64,000 nucleotides of DNA from Sulfuricaulis sp049587675 (GTDB lineage Bacteria > Pseudomonadota > Gammaproteobacteria > Acidiferrobacterales > Sulfurifustaceae). A model generated the notes under the pieces. That model was not told the origin of the DNA, ran no database searches, and worked only from the letters and a program-made list of their open reading frames with translations. Each line of letters begins with the position of its first letter. The stretch's first letter is position 1. This document shows, one piece after another, positions 41,957 to 50,062 of this stretch. The DNA lies in contig NZ_JBAVEJ010000048.1 in NCBI RefSeq assembly GCF_049587675.1, positions 1-64,000 on the forward strand, in the 5' to 3' direction. Position numbers and translations under genes: made by a program.

Positions 41957-42496
41957 TTGCAACCACTTCACGGAACAACGATTTTATCGGTACGTCGCAA
42001 CGGACTTGTCGTTATCGGCGGCGACGGCCAGGTGACCATGGGCAACACCGTCATGAAGGCGAACGCGCGCAAGGTCCGCCGCTTGTACAAGGATCAGGTG
42101 ATTGCCGGCTTTGCCGGCGGCACCGCCGATGCCTTCACGCTGTTCGAACGTTTCGAAGGCAAGCTGGAAAAACATCAGGGCCATTTGGTGCGTTCTGCGG
42201 TGGAACTGGCCAAAGACTGGCGCACCGACCGCATTCTGCGCCGCCTCGAGGCGCTGCTGGCGGTGGCGGACAAAACCGCCTCGCTCGTCATCACCGGTCA
42301 GGGAGATGTCATCGAGCCGGAGGGTGGGCTCATCGCCATCGGCTCCGGCGGGCCGTATGCCCAGGCCGCGGCGCTGGCCCTGATGGAGAACACCGAACTG
42401 GACGCGCGCGCCATTGCCGAGCGGGCATTGAATATCGCCGCGGACATCTGCATATATACCAATCGAAACCTTACCATCGAGGAGCTTCAGGGCTGA
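41957..42496 (+). CDS. hslV: ATP-dependent protease subunit HslV
   Basis: A proteasome-like peptidase. The mature nucleophile is the first Thr of HGTTILSVRRNG. The TTG at 41957 has AGAGGAG six bases upstream and gives a six-residue propeptide (MQPLHG) before Thr. The ATG at 41936 would give 13 and has no matching ribosome site, so the TTG is preferred. GGDGQVTMGNTVMKANARKVRRL matches HslV closely. It forms two hexamer rings capped by HslU and degrades regulators and unfolded proteins. hslU starts 2 bases downstream. Confidence 0.95.
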   Translation: MQPLHGTTILSVRRNGLVVIGGDGQVTMGNTVMKANARKVRRLYKDQVIAGFAGGTADAFTLFERFEGKLEKHQGHLVRSAVELAKDWRTDRILRRLEALLAVADKTASLVITGQGDVIEPEGGLIAIGSGGPYAQAAALALMENTELDARAIAERALNIAADICIYTNRNLTIEELQG

Positions 42497-42498
42497 TC

Positions 42499-43839
42499 AT
42501 GTCGGAAATGACCCCGCGGGAGATCGTCCAGGAACTGGACAAGCACATCATCGGCCAGGCGGCCGCCAAGCGCGCCGTGGCAATCGCGCTGCGCAACCGC
42601 TGGCGCCGCGCCCAGGTCAAGGATGAAACGCTGCGCACCGAGATCACGCCCAAGAACATCCTGATGATCGGTCCGACGGGCGTCGGCAAGACCGAGATCG
42701 CGCGGCGCCTCGCCCGGCTCGCCAACGCGCCTTTCATCAAGGTCGAGGCGACCAAGTTCACGGAAGTGGGTTATGTCGGTCGCGACGTCGACTCGATCAT
42801 CCGCGACCTCATGGACATGGCGGTCAAGATGACGCGTGTCGAGGAGATGGCCAAGGTCCGCGCGCGCGCCGAAGACGCCGCCGAGGACCGGATTCTGGAT
42901 ATCCTGGTTCCGCCGGCGCGCGAGATGGGTTTTGCCGTGGGCGAGACCGCGCGCCCGGCCGACGGAGCGGCGCGCCAGATGTTCCGCAAGAAACTGCGTG
43001 AAGGCCTGCTCGACGATCAGGAGATCGAGGTCGAGCTCTCCGCGCCGGCCATGGGCGTCGAAATCATCACGCCACCCGGCATGGAGGAAATGACCAGCCA
43101 GCTGCAAAGCTTGTTTCAGAACATGGGCGGCCGGCGCGCCCGCCCGCGCAAACTGAGAATCCGCGATGCGCGCAAGCTGCTGACCGAGGAGGAAGCGGCA
43201 CGCCTGGTCAACGACGACGATATCAAGGGCGGGGCGCTCGCGCGCGTCGAGCAGCATGGCATCGTATTCATCGACGAGCTCGACAAGATCGTCGGCCGCA
43301 ACGAAGGTCGCGGCCCGGATGTTTCGCGCGAGGGTGTGCAGCGCGATCTGCTGCCGCTGGTGGAGGGCTGCACGGTCTCGACCAAGTACGGCATGGTCAA
43401 GACCGACCATATTCTTTTTATTGCCTCTGGCGCGTTCCACCTGTCCAAACCCTCGGACCTGATACCGGAAATGCAGGGACGGCTTCCCATCCGCGTCGAG
43501 CTCGATCCGCTCACCGCCGAGGATTTCGTGCGCATCCTGACCGAGCCGGATGCCTCGCTCACCGAGCAGTACAGTGCGCTGCTGGCGACGGAAGGACACG
43601 TGCTCGAATACCAGCCCGACGGCGTGCGCCGCATCGCCGAGGTGGCGTGGCAGGTGAACGAGCGCACCGAAAATATCGGCGCACGGCGCTTGCATACCGT
43701 CATGGAGCGCCTGCTCGAAACCGTTTCTTTTGAAGCCGCCGATCGCGGCAATGAACAAACCGTGGTGGACGCGGCCTATGTGGACCAGCACCTCGGCAGC
43801 CTTATCGGCAACGAAGATCTCACACGCTATATCCTGTAG
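42499..43839 (+). CDS. hslU: ATP-dependent protease ATPase subunit HslU
   Basis: A 446-residue AAA+ unfoldase. Walker A is GPTGVGKTE; Walker B is IVFIDELDK, at about residues 254-262. The intermediate I-domain covers about 110-230, where the substrate is held. The C-terminus ends LTRYIL, which docks into HslV. A second ATG (42508) is in frame. It follows hslV with a two-base gap. No sigma-32-like promoter was seen before the pair. Confidence 0.98.
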   Translation: MSEMTPREIVQELDKHIIGQAAAKRAVAIALRNRWRRAQVKDETLRTEITPKNILMIGPTGVGKTEIARRLARLANAPFIKVEATKFTEVGYVGRDVDSIIRDLMDMAVKMTRVEEMAKVRARAEDAAEDRILDILVPPAREMGFAVGETARPADGAARQMFRKKLREGLLDDQEIEVELSAPAMGVEIITPPGMEEMTSQLQSLFQNMGGRRARPRKLRIRDARKLLTEEEAARLVNDDDIKGGALARVEQHGIVFIDELDKIVGRNEGRGPDVSREGVQRDLLPLVEGCTVSTKYGMVKTDHILFIASGAFHLSKPSDLIPEMQGRLPIRVELDPLTAEDFVRILTEPDASLTEQYSALLATEGHVLEYQPDGVRRIAEVAWQVNERTENIGARRLHTVMERLLETVSFEAADRGNEQTVVDAAYVDQHLGSLIGNEDLTRYIL

Positions 43840-43892
43840 CTGACGGTACCGCTGCGTTTGTGGTTTGTTGATTTTTCAATATTTTTTCCGCT

Positions 43893-43920
43893 CTTGAAAT
43901 TACCTCCGCTGTCCCCATTT
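43893..43920 (+). promoter_or_regulatory. Sigma-32-like promoter of the Hsp20 gene
   Basis: CTTGAAA at 43893-43899 and CCCCATTT at 43913-43920, 13 bases apart, are a near-exact heat-shock consensus. The small heat-shock gene starts 85 bases downstream. Confidence 0.8.
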
Positions 43921-44005
43921 AAAAACGCGATACAGCAGGAAGGACATGGGTTTTTGACCCAGTCCAGAAATTGCTGGCAACCCGATTAATTGTATGGAGA
44001 TGATC

Positions 44006-44470
44006 ATGATGAACAGGCTTATGCGACGCGAAGACCGGGCCCCACTGAACCGCTGGGGTCTGTGGGATGACGACATTAACCGTGTATTCCAAGGATTTTT
44101 GAGCCCGATGCGCTGGGTCGAAGAGGCAACCGGCGAGGATTTGACGCCGGCGATGGACGTCAAGGAACGCGATGACGCGTATGTCATCAAGACGGAAATG
44201 CCGGGCGTGAACAAGGATGATGTCAGCATTACGCTGGAGAATGGCGTATTGACCATTACCGGCGAGAGCAAGAGCGAGAAGGAAGAGAAGGAAGGCGAGC
44301 GTGTGCTGCGCCAGGAGCGCCGTTATGGCAAGTTCGTTCGCAGTCTGAGGCTTGGCACGCAGATCGACGAGAAAGCCGTCAAGGCCAGTTACAAGGACGG
44401 GATACTGGAACTGATCCTGCCCAAGGCCGAGGAAGTGAAGCCCAAGAAGATTACAGTGGATGTAGCGTAA
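44006..44470 (+). CDS. Small heat-shock protein, Hsp20 family
   Basis: A protein of about 154 residues. The alpha-crystallin domain spans about residues 45-140: VKERDDAYVIKTEMPGVNKDD at its start and ASYKDGILELILPK near the end. It ends with a short KKITVDVA tail. Hsp20 proteins hold unfolding proteins in the cytoplasm. GGAG at 43996 is six bases before ATG 44006; in-frame ATGs at 43994, 44000 and 44009 exist. A strong sigma-32-like promoter lies upstream and a terminator after the stop. Confidence 0.95.
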   Translation: MMNRLMRREDRAPLNRWGLWDDDINRVFQGFLSPMRWVEEATGEDLTPAMDVKERDDAYVIKTEMPGVNKDDVSITLENGVLTITGESKSEKEEKEGERVLRQERRYGKFVRSLRLGTQIDEKAVKASYKDGILELILPKAEEVKPKKITVDVA

Positions 44471-44502
44471 CTCCGCTATTACCGGGAGGGTTCCCGGAGA
44501 GA

Positions 44503-44531
44503 GAAAGGCCGCTTACGCGGCCTTTCTTATT
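44503..44531 (+). terminator. Intrinsic terminator after hsp20
   Basis: GAAAGGCCGC, loop TTAC, then GCGGCCTTTC followed by TTATTTTT. It isolates the Hsp20 gene from argB. Confidence 0.88.
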
Positions 44532-44620
44532 TTTAGGTCCGGCATATGCTGACTTTGGCGTGAATATGCGCTAACTTTTCCCTCCGTATATATCGCTCCC
44601 GTCGCTATAACAGGAAAAAA

Positions 44621-45517
44621 ATGCCGCTGACACCTCAATCCGCCGCCGACCGCGCGCGCATCCTGACCGAGGCCCTGCCGTACATTCAGCGTTTCCAGGG
44701 CAAGACCATCGTCATCAAGTACGGTGGCAACGCCATGGTGGACGAGAACCTGAAACGTAGTTTCGCGCGCGACGTGGTGCTGATGAAACTCGTTGGCATG
44801 AACCCCGTGGTAGTGCACGGCGGAGGGCCGCAGATCGGCAAGCTGCTGGAGAAAATCGGCAAGAAAAGTGAATTCATCCAGGGCATGCGTGTCACCGACC
44901 GCGAGACCATGGACGTGGTCGAAATGGTACTTGGCGGGCTCGTCAACAAGGAAATCGTCAATCTCATCAGCCAGCACGGCGGCAAGGCCGTCGGGCTGTC
45001 GGGAAAGGATGGCGGTCTCATTCGTGCCAAAAAAATGGTACTCCAGAAACTGCCCACGAAAGAGAACCTGCCGAGCGAGATTATCGATATCGGGCACGTG
45101 GGCGAGGTCAGCAGCATCGATCCGCGGCTGGTCGCACTGCTGGACACCGGTGATTTCATCCCGGTGATCGCCCCCATCGGCGTGGGCGAGGACGGACAGA
45201 CGTATAACATCAATGCCGATGTCGTGGCCGGAAAGCTGGCAATCACGCTCAAGGCGGAGAAGCTCATACTGCTCACCAACACCACCGGCGTGTTGGACAA
45301 GGAAGGCAAGCTGCTTACGGGCCTTTCCATCAACCAAGTGAAGGACTTGATCGGCGATGGGACTATTCATGGCGGCATGCTGCCCAAGGTCAACTATGCG
45401 CTCGACGCGGTTGGCAGCGGTGTGAAATCCGCGCATATTATCGATGGGCGTGTCGAGCACGCAGTCTTGCTGGAAATTTTCACCAACGAAGGCGTCGGTA
45501 CGCTCATCAAATCCTGA
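44621..45517 (+). CDS. argB: Acetylglutamate kinase
   Basis: A 298-residue amino-acid kinase that phosphorylates N-acetylglutamate in arginine synthesis. It has IVIKYGGNAMVD near residue 28, VHGGGPQIG near residue 66 and NINADVVAGKLAITLKAEKLI in the ATP-site half. The C-terminal DGRVEHAVLLEIFTNEGVGT is the expected end. The length is typical; regulation by arginine cannot be read here. It is next to slmA and hslVU and not to other arg genes. Confidence 0.97.
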   Translation: MPLTPQSAADRARILTEALPYIQRFQGKTIVIKYGGNAMVDENLKRSFARDVVLMKLVGMNPVVVHGGGPQIGKLLEKIGKKSEFIQGMRVTDRETMDVVEMVLGGLVNKEIVNLISQHGGKAVGLSGKDGGLIRAKKMVLQKLPTKENLPSEIIDIGHVGEVSSIDPRLVALLDTGDFIPVIAPIGVGEDGQTYNINADVVAGKLAITLKAEKLILLTNTTGVLDKEGKLLTGLSINQVKDLIGDGTIHGGMLPKVNYALDAVGSGVKSAHIIDGRVEHAVLLEIFTNEGVGTLIKS

Positions 45518-45606
45518 CCGCCGTGAATTTGCATACAACCAAGGAAATTTACGCCCGCGAAATTTGTTTCGCTCGCCTGACAGTCGTTCGGGAAAAGGAC
45601 TGAACC

Positions 45607-46194
45607 ATGGCCCGACCGCGCCGTGGCGAAAGACGTCAGCTGATTCTCGAAACGCTGGCGCACATGCTTCAGGCCAATCAGGGTGAACACATCACTACCG
45701 CGCAGCTCGCGCGCGCCGTCGGGGTTTCCGAGGCCGCGCTTTACCGCCATTTTCCGAGCAAGGCGAAAATGTTCGAGGGCCTGATCGAGTTCATCGAAGA
45801 GACGCTCTTCACCCGAATCAACAAGATTATCGCGGAAGAAACCCGCGCCGAGGCGCGCATCCAGAATATCCTGTTTCTGCTTCTCGGTTTTGCCGGCAAG
45901 AACCCCGGCATGGCGCGACTGCTGTACGGCGATGTGCTGGTGGGCGAGACCGAGCGCTTGCGCAGACGCGTGACGCAGATCTACGAGCGCATCGAAACCC
46001 AGATGAAACAGATACTGCGTGAGGCCGAGGTCAACGAGAATCTGCACCTGCCGGTCAACGACGTCGCCGTGCTTCTGCTTGCCGTCGTGGAGGGATCGAT
46101 TACCCGCTTTGTTCGCAGCGAATTCAAGTCGTCGCCGGTGGCGGGATGGGAGCGGCAGTGGGAAATGTTGCGGAAGAGTGTTTTTAACAAATAA
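45607..46194 (+). CDS. slmA: Nucleoid occlusion factor SlmA
   Basis: A 195-residue TetR-like protein that binds specific DNA sites and blocks FtsZ ring formation over the chromosome. The DNA-binding helices are in the first 55 residues (ITTAQLARAVGVSEAALYRHFPSK). The FtsZ-binding dimerisation part follows (NILFLLLGFAGKNPGMARLL). RBS bases AAGGA lie upstream of ATG 45607. It lies 89 bases after argB. Confidence 0.96.
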   Translation: MARPRRGERRQLILETLAHMLQANQGEHITTAQLARAVGVSEAALYRHFPSKAKMFEGLIEFIEETLFTRINKIIAEETRAEARIQNILFLLLGFAGKNPGMARLLYGDVLVGETERLRRRVTQIYERIETQMKQILREAEVNENLHLPVNDVAVLLLAVVEGSITRFVRSEFKSSPVAGWERQWEMLRKSVFNK

Positions 46195-46233
46195 AACGAT
46201 CCGCCTGCTGGCGCATAATCCCGATTAAAATAA

Positions 46234-47223
46234 TCACATAAACTTCGCGTTGAAAACCCAAACCGCCGCCAGGCCAAGAATAAAACATGCTCCCGCGTAT
46301 AACGCCGCCCAAAGCTTGTAACGTTTGGTCAATTCCGTTTGCGTGAAGGCCGACAGGATATACGGCCGTAACCCGTCGCGCGTCGGGCCGAGCACGTTGA
46401 GGCCATCGGCGGAATGGATAACTTGCTCCTGACGGTTTTTCATGACATCGCGCCGCGCCTGAGAACGTGCCAGCATCCATTCCTTTTCGTCGATTTTTCC
46501 GTCCTTGTCGAGATCGAAGCGCTGCAACAACGTGGGTTGGTCATTCTTCCAGTCCTTGAGCATTTCGCGCACGTCTTCGTCCACGGTCGGCTGGCTGATG
46601 TAGCTGCTCACGCTTTTCAAAAGCCCGAGCGCGTAGAGCCGTTCGCCGGAATTGATACGTTCCTCGGTAAGGCGATATGTGCCGCTACCTATGTCCGATG
46701 TGAAAAAGCTGGAGACACCAGCTGGACGACGGGCAATGCCACCCACGCTGGAACTGGATCGCCAGTTGTCCTTGTGTCGTGGGGTCACGTCCGCGCCTTC
46801 AGGATCGATGACCACGCGGCCGGTATCGTCCTGCAGCCAGAAGGTTTCGGTGCTTTCGCCCCGGTCGATGACTTCCCAGCGTGTTTGCGTATGGCCTTTG
46901 TTATAGGTTTTGACCTGTTGTTCGATCTTGTAGCGAAACCAGACGCAAGGCAGGGCGGAGAGTTTGGCGATGATCGGCGGGCCATCCATGAGCTTGCCGA
47001 GACCTTCTAATTCCACGTATCCCTGTGGGGCTGAACGGATTTTGCAGGTTGGCGTGTCTTCGATAAGGCGGATGTTGCTCACATGACGCCACGTGCGCCA
47101 GGAACAATAGGCGGATCCGGCGGCCAGCACCATCACCACGAGACCGATGGCGGCCGGATCGCTTTGATGGATGCTGTGAGCCAGCCCAGCGAACCACTGG
47201 GCCAGTGGACTGGGCGACGACAT
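46234..47223 (-). CDS. GIDE-domain membrane protein with EF-hand-like motif
   Basis: A 329-residue protein with a membrane helix near the N-terminus (AIGLVVMVLAAGSAYCSW) and one near the C-terminus (AALYAGACFILGLAAVWVF). The middle is the GIDE/MULAN-like domain (SALPCVWFRYKIEQQVKTY). Between GIDE and the last helix lies an EF-hand-like loop DLDKDGKIDEKEW, with Asp at positions 1, 3 and 5 and an acidic 12th residue. It follows the LemA gene by 3 bases. LemA/GIDE pairs are common in bacteria, with no settled function. Confidence 0.9.
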   Translation of the reverse strand: MSSPSPLAQWFAGLAHSIHQSDPAAIGLVVMVLAAGSAYCSWRTWRHVSNIRLIEDTPTCKIRSAPQGYVELEGLGKLMDGPPIIAKLSALPCVWFRYKIEQQVKTYNKGHTQTRWEVIDRGESTETFWLQDDTGRVVIDPEGADVTPRHKDNWRSSSSVGGIARRPAGVSSFFTSDIGSGTYRLTEERINSGERLYALGLLKSVSSYISQPTVDEDVREMLKDWKNDQPTLLQRFDLDKDGKIDEKEWMLARSQARRDVMKNRQEQVIHSADGLNVLGPTRDGLRPYILSAFTQTELTKRYKLWAALYAGACFILGLAAVWVFNAKFM

Positions 47224-47226
47224 ATT

Positions 47227-47802
47227 CTAGGTGCTGAACAGCGCCTTGACGTTCACGTCCCGGGTTTCGCTTTCCGTGAATTTAAGCAGCGACTTCGGCT
47301 CGAACCGGAACAGCGTGGCGATCACATTGTCCGGAAACGTCTCGATGCGGACATTGTTGGCGTTGACCGAATCATTGTAGAACTCGCGCCGGTCGGCGAT
47401 TTGCGCCTCGATCTGCGAGATGCGGTTTTGCAGGTGTTGGAAGTTCTCGTTGGCGCGCAGTTCCGGATAATTCTCCGCCACCGCGAAGAGATTCATGAGC
47501 CCTGCCCGCAGCTGGGTCTCGGCAGCCCCGACGGCAGCCACGTCTCCCGCTTCGCGCGCGCTGTGCACGGCGGCGCGCGCCTGCGTGACTTTTTCCAGTA
47601 CGCCGCGTTCGTGCTGCATGTATTGCTTGCATGCCTCGACCAGCTTCGGCAGCTCGTCGTGACGTTGCTTGAGCAGCACGTCAATGTTCGACCACGCTTG
47701 GGCGACATTATTCTTGAGCCGGACGAAATTGTTGTACATCGTGACGGCATACAAGAACAGCGCGGCAAAAATGCCCAAAAAGACAAAAGTGGCGATCGAC
47801 AT
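47227..47802 (-). CDS. LemA family protein
   Basis: A 191-residue protein with one N-terminal membrane anchor (TFVFLGIFAALFLYAV). The helical LemA domain follows with NFVRLKNNVAQAWSNIDVLLKQRHDELPKLVEACKQY, quoted here in parts: NFVRLKNNVAQAWSN and DVLLKQRHDELPKL. It is a membrane-anchored scaffold-like protein of unknown role. ATG at 47802 has GGAG upstream. It is cotranscribed with the GIDE protein. Confidence 0.93.
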   Translation of the reverse strand: MSIATFVFLGIFAALFLYAVTMYNNFVRLKNNVAQAWSNIDVLLKQRHDELPKLVEACKQYMQHERGVLEKVTQARAAVHSAREAGDVAAVGAAETQLRAGLMNLFAVAENYPELRANENFQHLQNRISQIEAQIADRREFYNDSVNANNVRIETFPDNVIATLFRFEPKSLLKFTESETRDVNVKALFST

Positions 47803-47888
47803 GATTTCTCCTTCGTCAGCCGGCAGGCGGCATTAAAAAGGAGTATAGCCGCCGAGGTGGCGGCTGCCAGGGAAGCGCGGAACAAGTT

Positions 47889-47978
47889 CCCGTTCGTGCT
47901 GAGCCTGTCGAAGCATGAACGGCAAATCCATTAATTACGCTCGAATTCGCTCCCCTTCGACAAGCTCAGGGCGAACGG
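47889..47978. repeat. Dispersed inverted repeat, GTTCG-TGAGC-TCGAAG type
   Basis: CCGTTCGTGCTGAGCCTG then TCGAAG (47890-47913), and an inverted near-copy CTTCGACAAGCTCAGGG then CGAACGG (47955-47978). The arms differ at a few bases. Sequences like this are dispersed in many proteobacterial genomes between genes and occur here between lemA and the JAMM gene. Confidence 0.7.
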
Positions 47979-47986
47979 ATTCGAGC

Positions 47987-48421
47987 TTATTCAGAGCTTC
48001 CCTGGGGCGTGTCGTCCAGTAGGGTGATGACGACTTCTCCGGCCTCGCGGCCGTGGATGTGATATCCCCGCATTTCAGGCACTCCTTTCTTGCCGAGTGA
48101 AATAATAAGGTAAAGCACGCCGGGATATTCATGCTGCTCGATATCCGCGAGCGAGGGCAGTGGCGGAGAGTCGGGATGGGAGTGAAAGATAGCGCCAAGT
48201 TCTTCGCCTTGCTCGCGCATGCTGCGTATGGCCTCGATCTGTCCCTTGGGGTCGAGCGCGAAGAAGTGCTTTTTGTCGTCGGCGACATTGACGACGGGAT
48301 AACATTTCTTGAAACCACGTTGGTCGCGGGAGATGAGACCGCAGATTTCCTCTTCCGGCGATTTCTGCGCGAGCTGCAGTAACTGGTTGACGATGCTCCG
48401 CGGTAGGCGGACAACGCTCAT
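47987..48421 (-). CDS. M67 (JAMM/Mov34) family metallopeptidase
   Basis: A 144-residue JAB1/MPN-type zinc peptidase. The catalytic motif HSHPDSPPLPSLAD at about residues 80-93 has His, His and Asp zinc ligands, and an upstream Glu is in EEEICGLIS. ATG at 48421 overlaps the moeB stop (ATGA). M67 peptidases linked to a MoeB-type protein process ubiquitin-like sulfur carriers or remove a C-terminal residue to expose GlyGly. No carrier is adjacent. Upstream in-frame starts are not used. Confidence 0.9.
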   Translation of the reverse strand: MSVVRLPRSIVNQLLQLAQKSPEEEICGLISRDQRGFKKCYPVVNVADDKKHFFALDPKGQIEAIRSMREQGEELGAIFHSHPDSPPLPSLADIEQHEYPGVLYLIISLGKKGVPEMRGYHIHGREAGEVVITLLDDTPQGSSE

Positions 48422-49164
48422 ATCTCTCCGCACACCGGGCATAGCGGGTCCTTGCGCAGCCGCATTTCGCGCCACTCCATCGTCTGGGCATCGAGAATCA
48501 GCAAGCGTCCATTCAGCGACTGACCAACCCCGGTCAGGACTTTCAGCGTTTCCGTGGCTTGGATGCTGCCGATGATGCCGGGCACCGGCGCGAGGACGCC
48601 GGTTTCGGAACAGGTCTCGGCGATTTCATCCATGTCTTTGTACAGGCAGCGATAGCAGGGGCTGCCGGGAAGATCGGCACGGAAAGTGGTGACCTGGCCT
48701 TCCATGCGAATCACAGCGCCGGAGATCAGCGGTTTTTTCTGCTCCACACATATGCGATTCAGGCCGAAGCGCGTGGCGAAATTGTCACTCGCATCCACGA
48801 CGGCATCCGCCTGTCGCACCTGTTCGATCAGTTCATCCGCAGGGAGGGTTTTATTGAAGGTTGTGATCTGAATATCGGGATTGAGTGCCTGTAGCGTTTG
48901 ACGGGCCGATGCCGATTTATCGACACCGATGGCATTCGTGGTGTGGACGATCTGACGCTGGAGGTTCGACAGTTCCACGCGGTCGCGGTCGACGATGACG
49001 AGATGCCCCACGCCCGACGCGGCGAGATACATCGCCACCGGCGAACCCAATCCTCCGAGCCCGACGATGAGCACGCGTGCATCGAGCAGTTTTTGCTGAC
49101 CGTCGATGCCCACCTGCGGGAGCAGGATATGACGGCTGTAGCGCAGGAGTTGTTTGTCATCCAT
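48418..49164 (-). CDS. moeB: MoeB/ThiF family sulfur-carrier adenylyltransferase
   Basis: A 248-residue E1-like enzyme. RVLIVGLGGLGSPVAMYL is the ATP/Rossmann loop, and QRQIVHTTNAIGVDK follows. Zinc Cys pairs are CYRC and CPVC near the end, and the conserved Cys is in ETCSETGVLAPVPG. It adenylates the C-terminal Gly of MoaD- or ThiS-like carriers. The gene lies between prmC and the M67 peptidase, so sulfur transfer to a carrier is its likely job. Which carrier is unknown. Confidence 0.92.
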   Translation of the reverse strand: MDDKQLLRYSRHILLPQVGIDGQQKLLDARVLIVGLGGLGSPVAMYLAASGVGHLVIVDRDRVELSNLQRQIVHTTNAIGVDKSASARQTLQALNPDIQITTFNKTLPADELIEQVRQADAVVDASDNFATRFGLNRICVEQKKPLISGAVIRMEGQVTTFRADLPGSPCYRCLYKDMDEIAETCSETGVLAPVPGIIGSIQATETLKVLTGVGQSLNGRLLILDAQTMEWREMRLRKDPLCPVCGEI

Positions 49165-49193
49165 GGCAAATCAATGGGGCAGATTCGGCTGGA

Positions 49194-50060
49194 TTAGAGG
49201 CAACATGCGGTAATGCGATCGCGCCCGCCCAGATCCGGATAGCAAACGATATTACGATAGCCGAGCTGATGCAAAAGTTGGTCGATGGCGGCAGCCTGAT
49301 CCCATGCGTGTTCGAATATAAGCAATGCAGCGGGTTTCAGGTACTCGCGGGCGGACAAGGCGATTTGGTGAATGGCAGCGAGTCCCTCAGGTCCGGCGGC
49401 CAGGGCTTGTTCAGGTTCGAAGCGCACGTCCCCCTGATGATCCAGATGCGGATCATTGGCGCGCACGTATGGCGGGTTGCTCACAATCATATCCAGCCGC
49501 ATGTCGTTCAGAGGTTCGAACCAGCTGCCTTCACGGAATTCAATATTGGTCAGGCCAAACTTTGCTGCGTTTGTGCGCGCGACTTCGAGCGCCGCCGGCA
49601 AAATGTCGGTGGCAATTAGGTGACATCGCGGACGTTCCTTCGCCAGCGCCAACGCAATCGCGCCGCAGCCGGTGCCGAGATCGGCGATGGTCCATTCGGC
49701 GTCTCGTGGAATAAACGCCAGCGCCTTTTCCACCAGCAGCTCGGTTTCCGGACGCGGGATCAGGGTGGCAGGCGATACGTTGAACTCCAGGGACCAGAAT
49801 TCGCGCATACCAGTGAGATAAGCGATAGGCTCTCCCTGCTTGCGCCGCGCAAGCAGCGCTTCAAGCCGTTGCTGCTGTTCGCCAGTTAACGCGAAATGGC
49901 CACGCGTGAAGAGTCCACTGCGGTCGAAGCCGCACGCGTGCATGATAAGCACTTCCGCATCGAGCCGCGGCGTGGAACTGGTTGCTTGCAGTTCACGCGT
50001 GGCGGTTTGCAGTATTTCACTGATCGTCGGAGGCATTTTATGCAGGGCGGCGGGTTTCAT
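49194..50060 (-). CDS. prmC: Peptide chain release factor N5-glutamine methyltransferase
   Basis: A 288-residue methyltransferase that methylates the GGQ glutamine of release factors. The SAM motif is IADLGTGCGAIALALA and the substrate motif is IVSNPPYV near residue 193. The length is normal. ATG at 50060 lies 2 bases after the prfA stop; prfA encodes one substrate. The hemA-prfA-prmC order is conserved. Confidence 0.96.
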   Translation of the reverse strand: MKPAALHKMPPTISEILQTATRELQATSSTPRLDAEVLIMHACGFDRSGLFTRGHFALTGEQQQRLEALLARRKQGEPIAYLTGMREFWSLEFNVSPATLIPRPETELLVEKALAFIPRDAEWTIADLGTGCGAIALALAKERPRCHLIATDILPAALEVARTNAAKFGLTNIEFREGSWFEPLNDMRLDMIVSNPPYVRANDPHLDHQGDVRFEPEQALAAGPEGLAAIHQIALSAREYLKPAALLIFEHAWDQAAAIDQLLHQLGYRNIVCYPDLGGRDRITACCL

Positions 50061-50062
50061 GT

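Noticed and set aside
42487..43791. Minus-strand frame of 434 codons
   Set aside because: Antisense shadow of hslU, caused by high third-position GC.
47083..47934. Plus-strand frame of 283 codons
   Set aside because: Antisense shadow of the GIDE and LemA genes.
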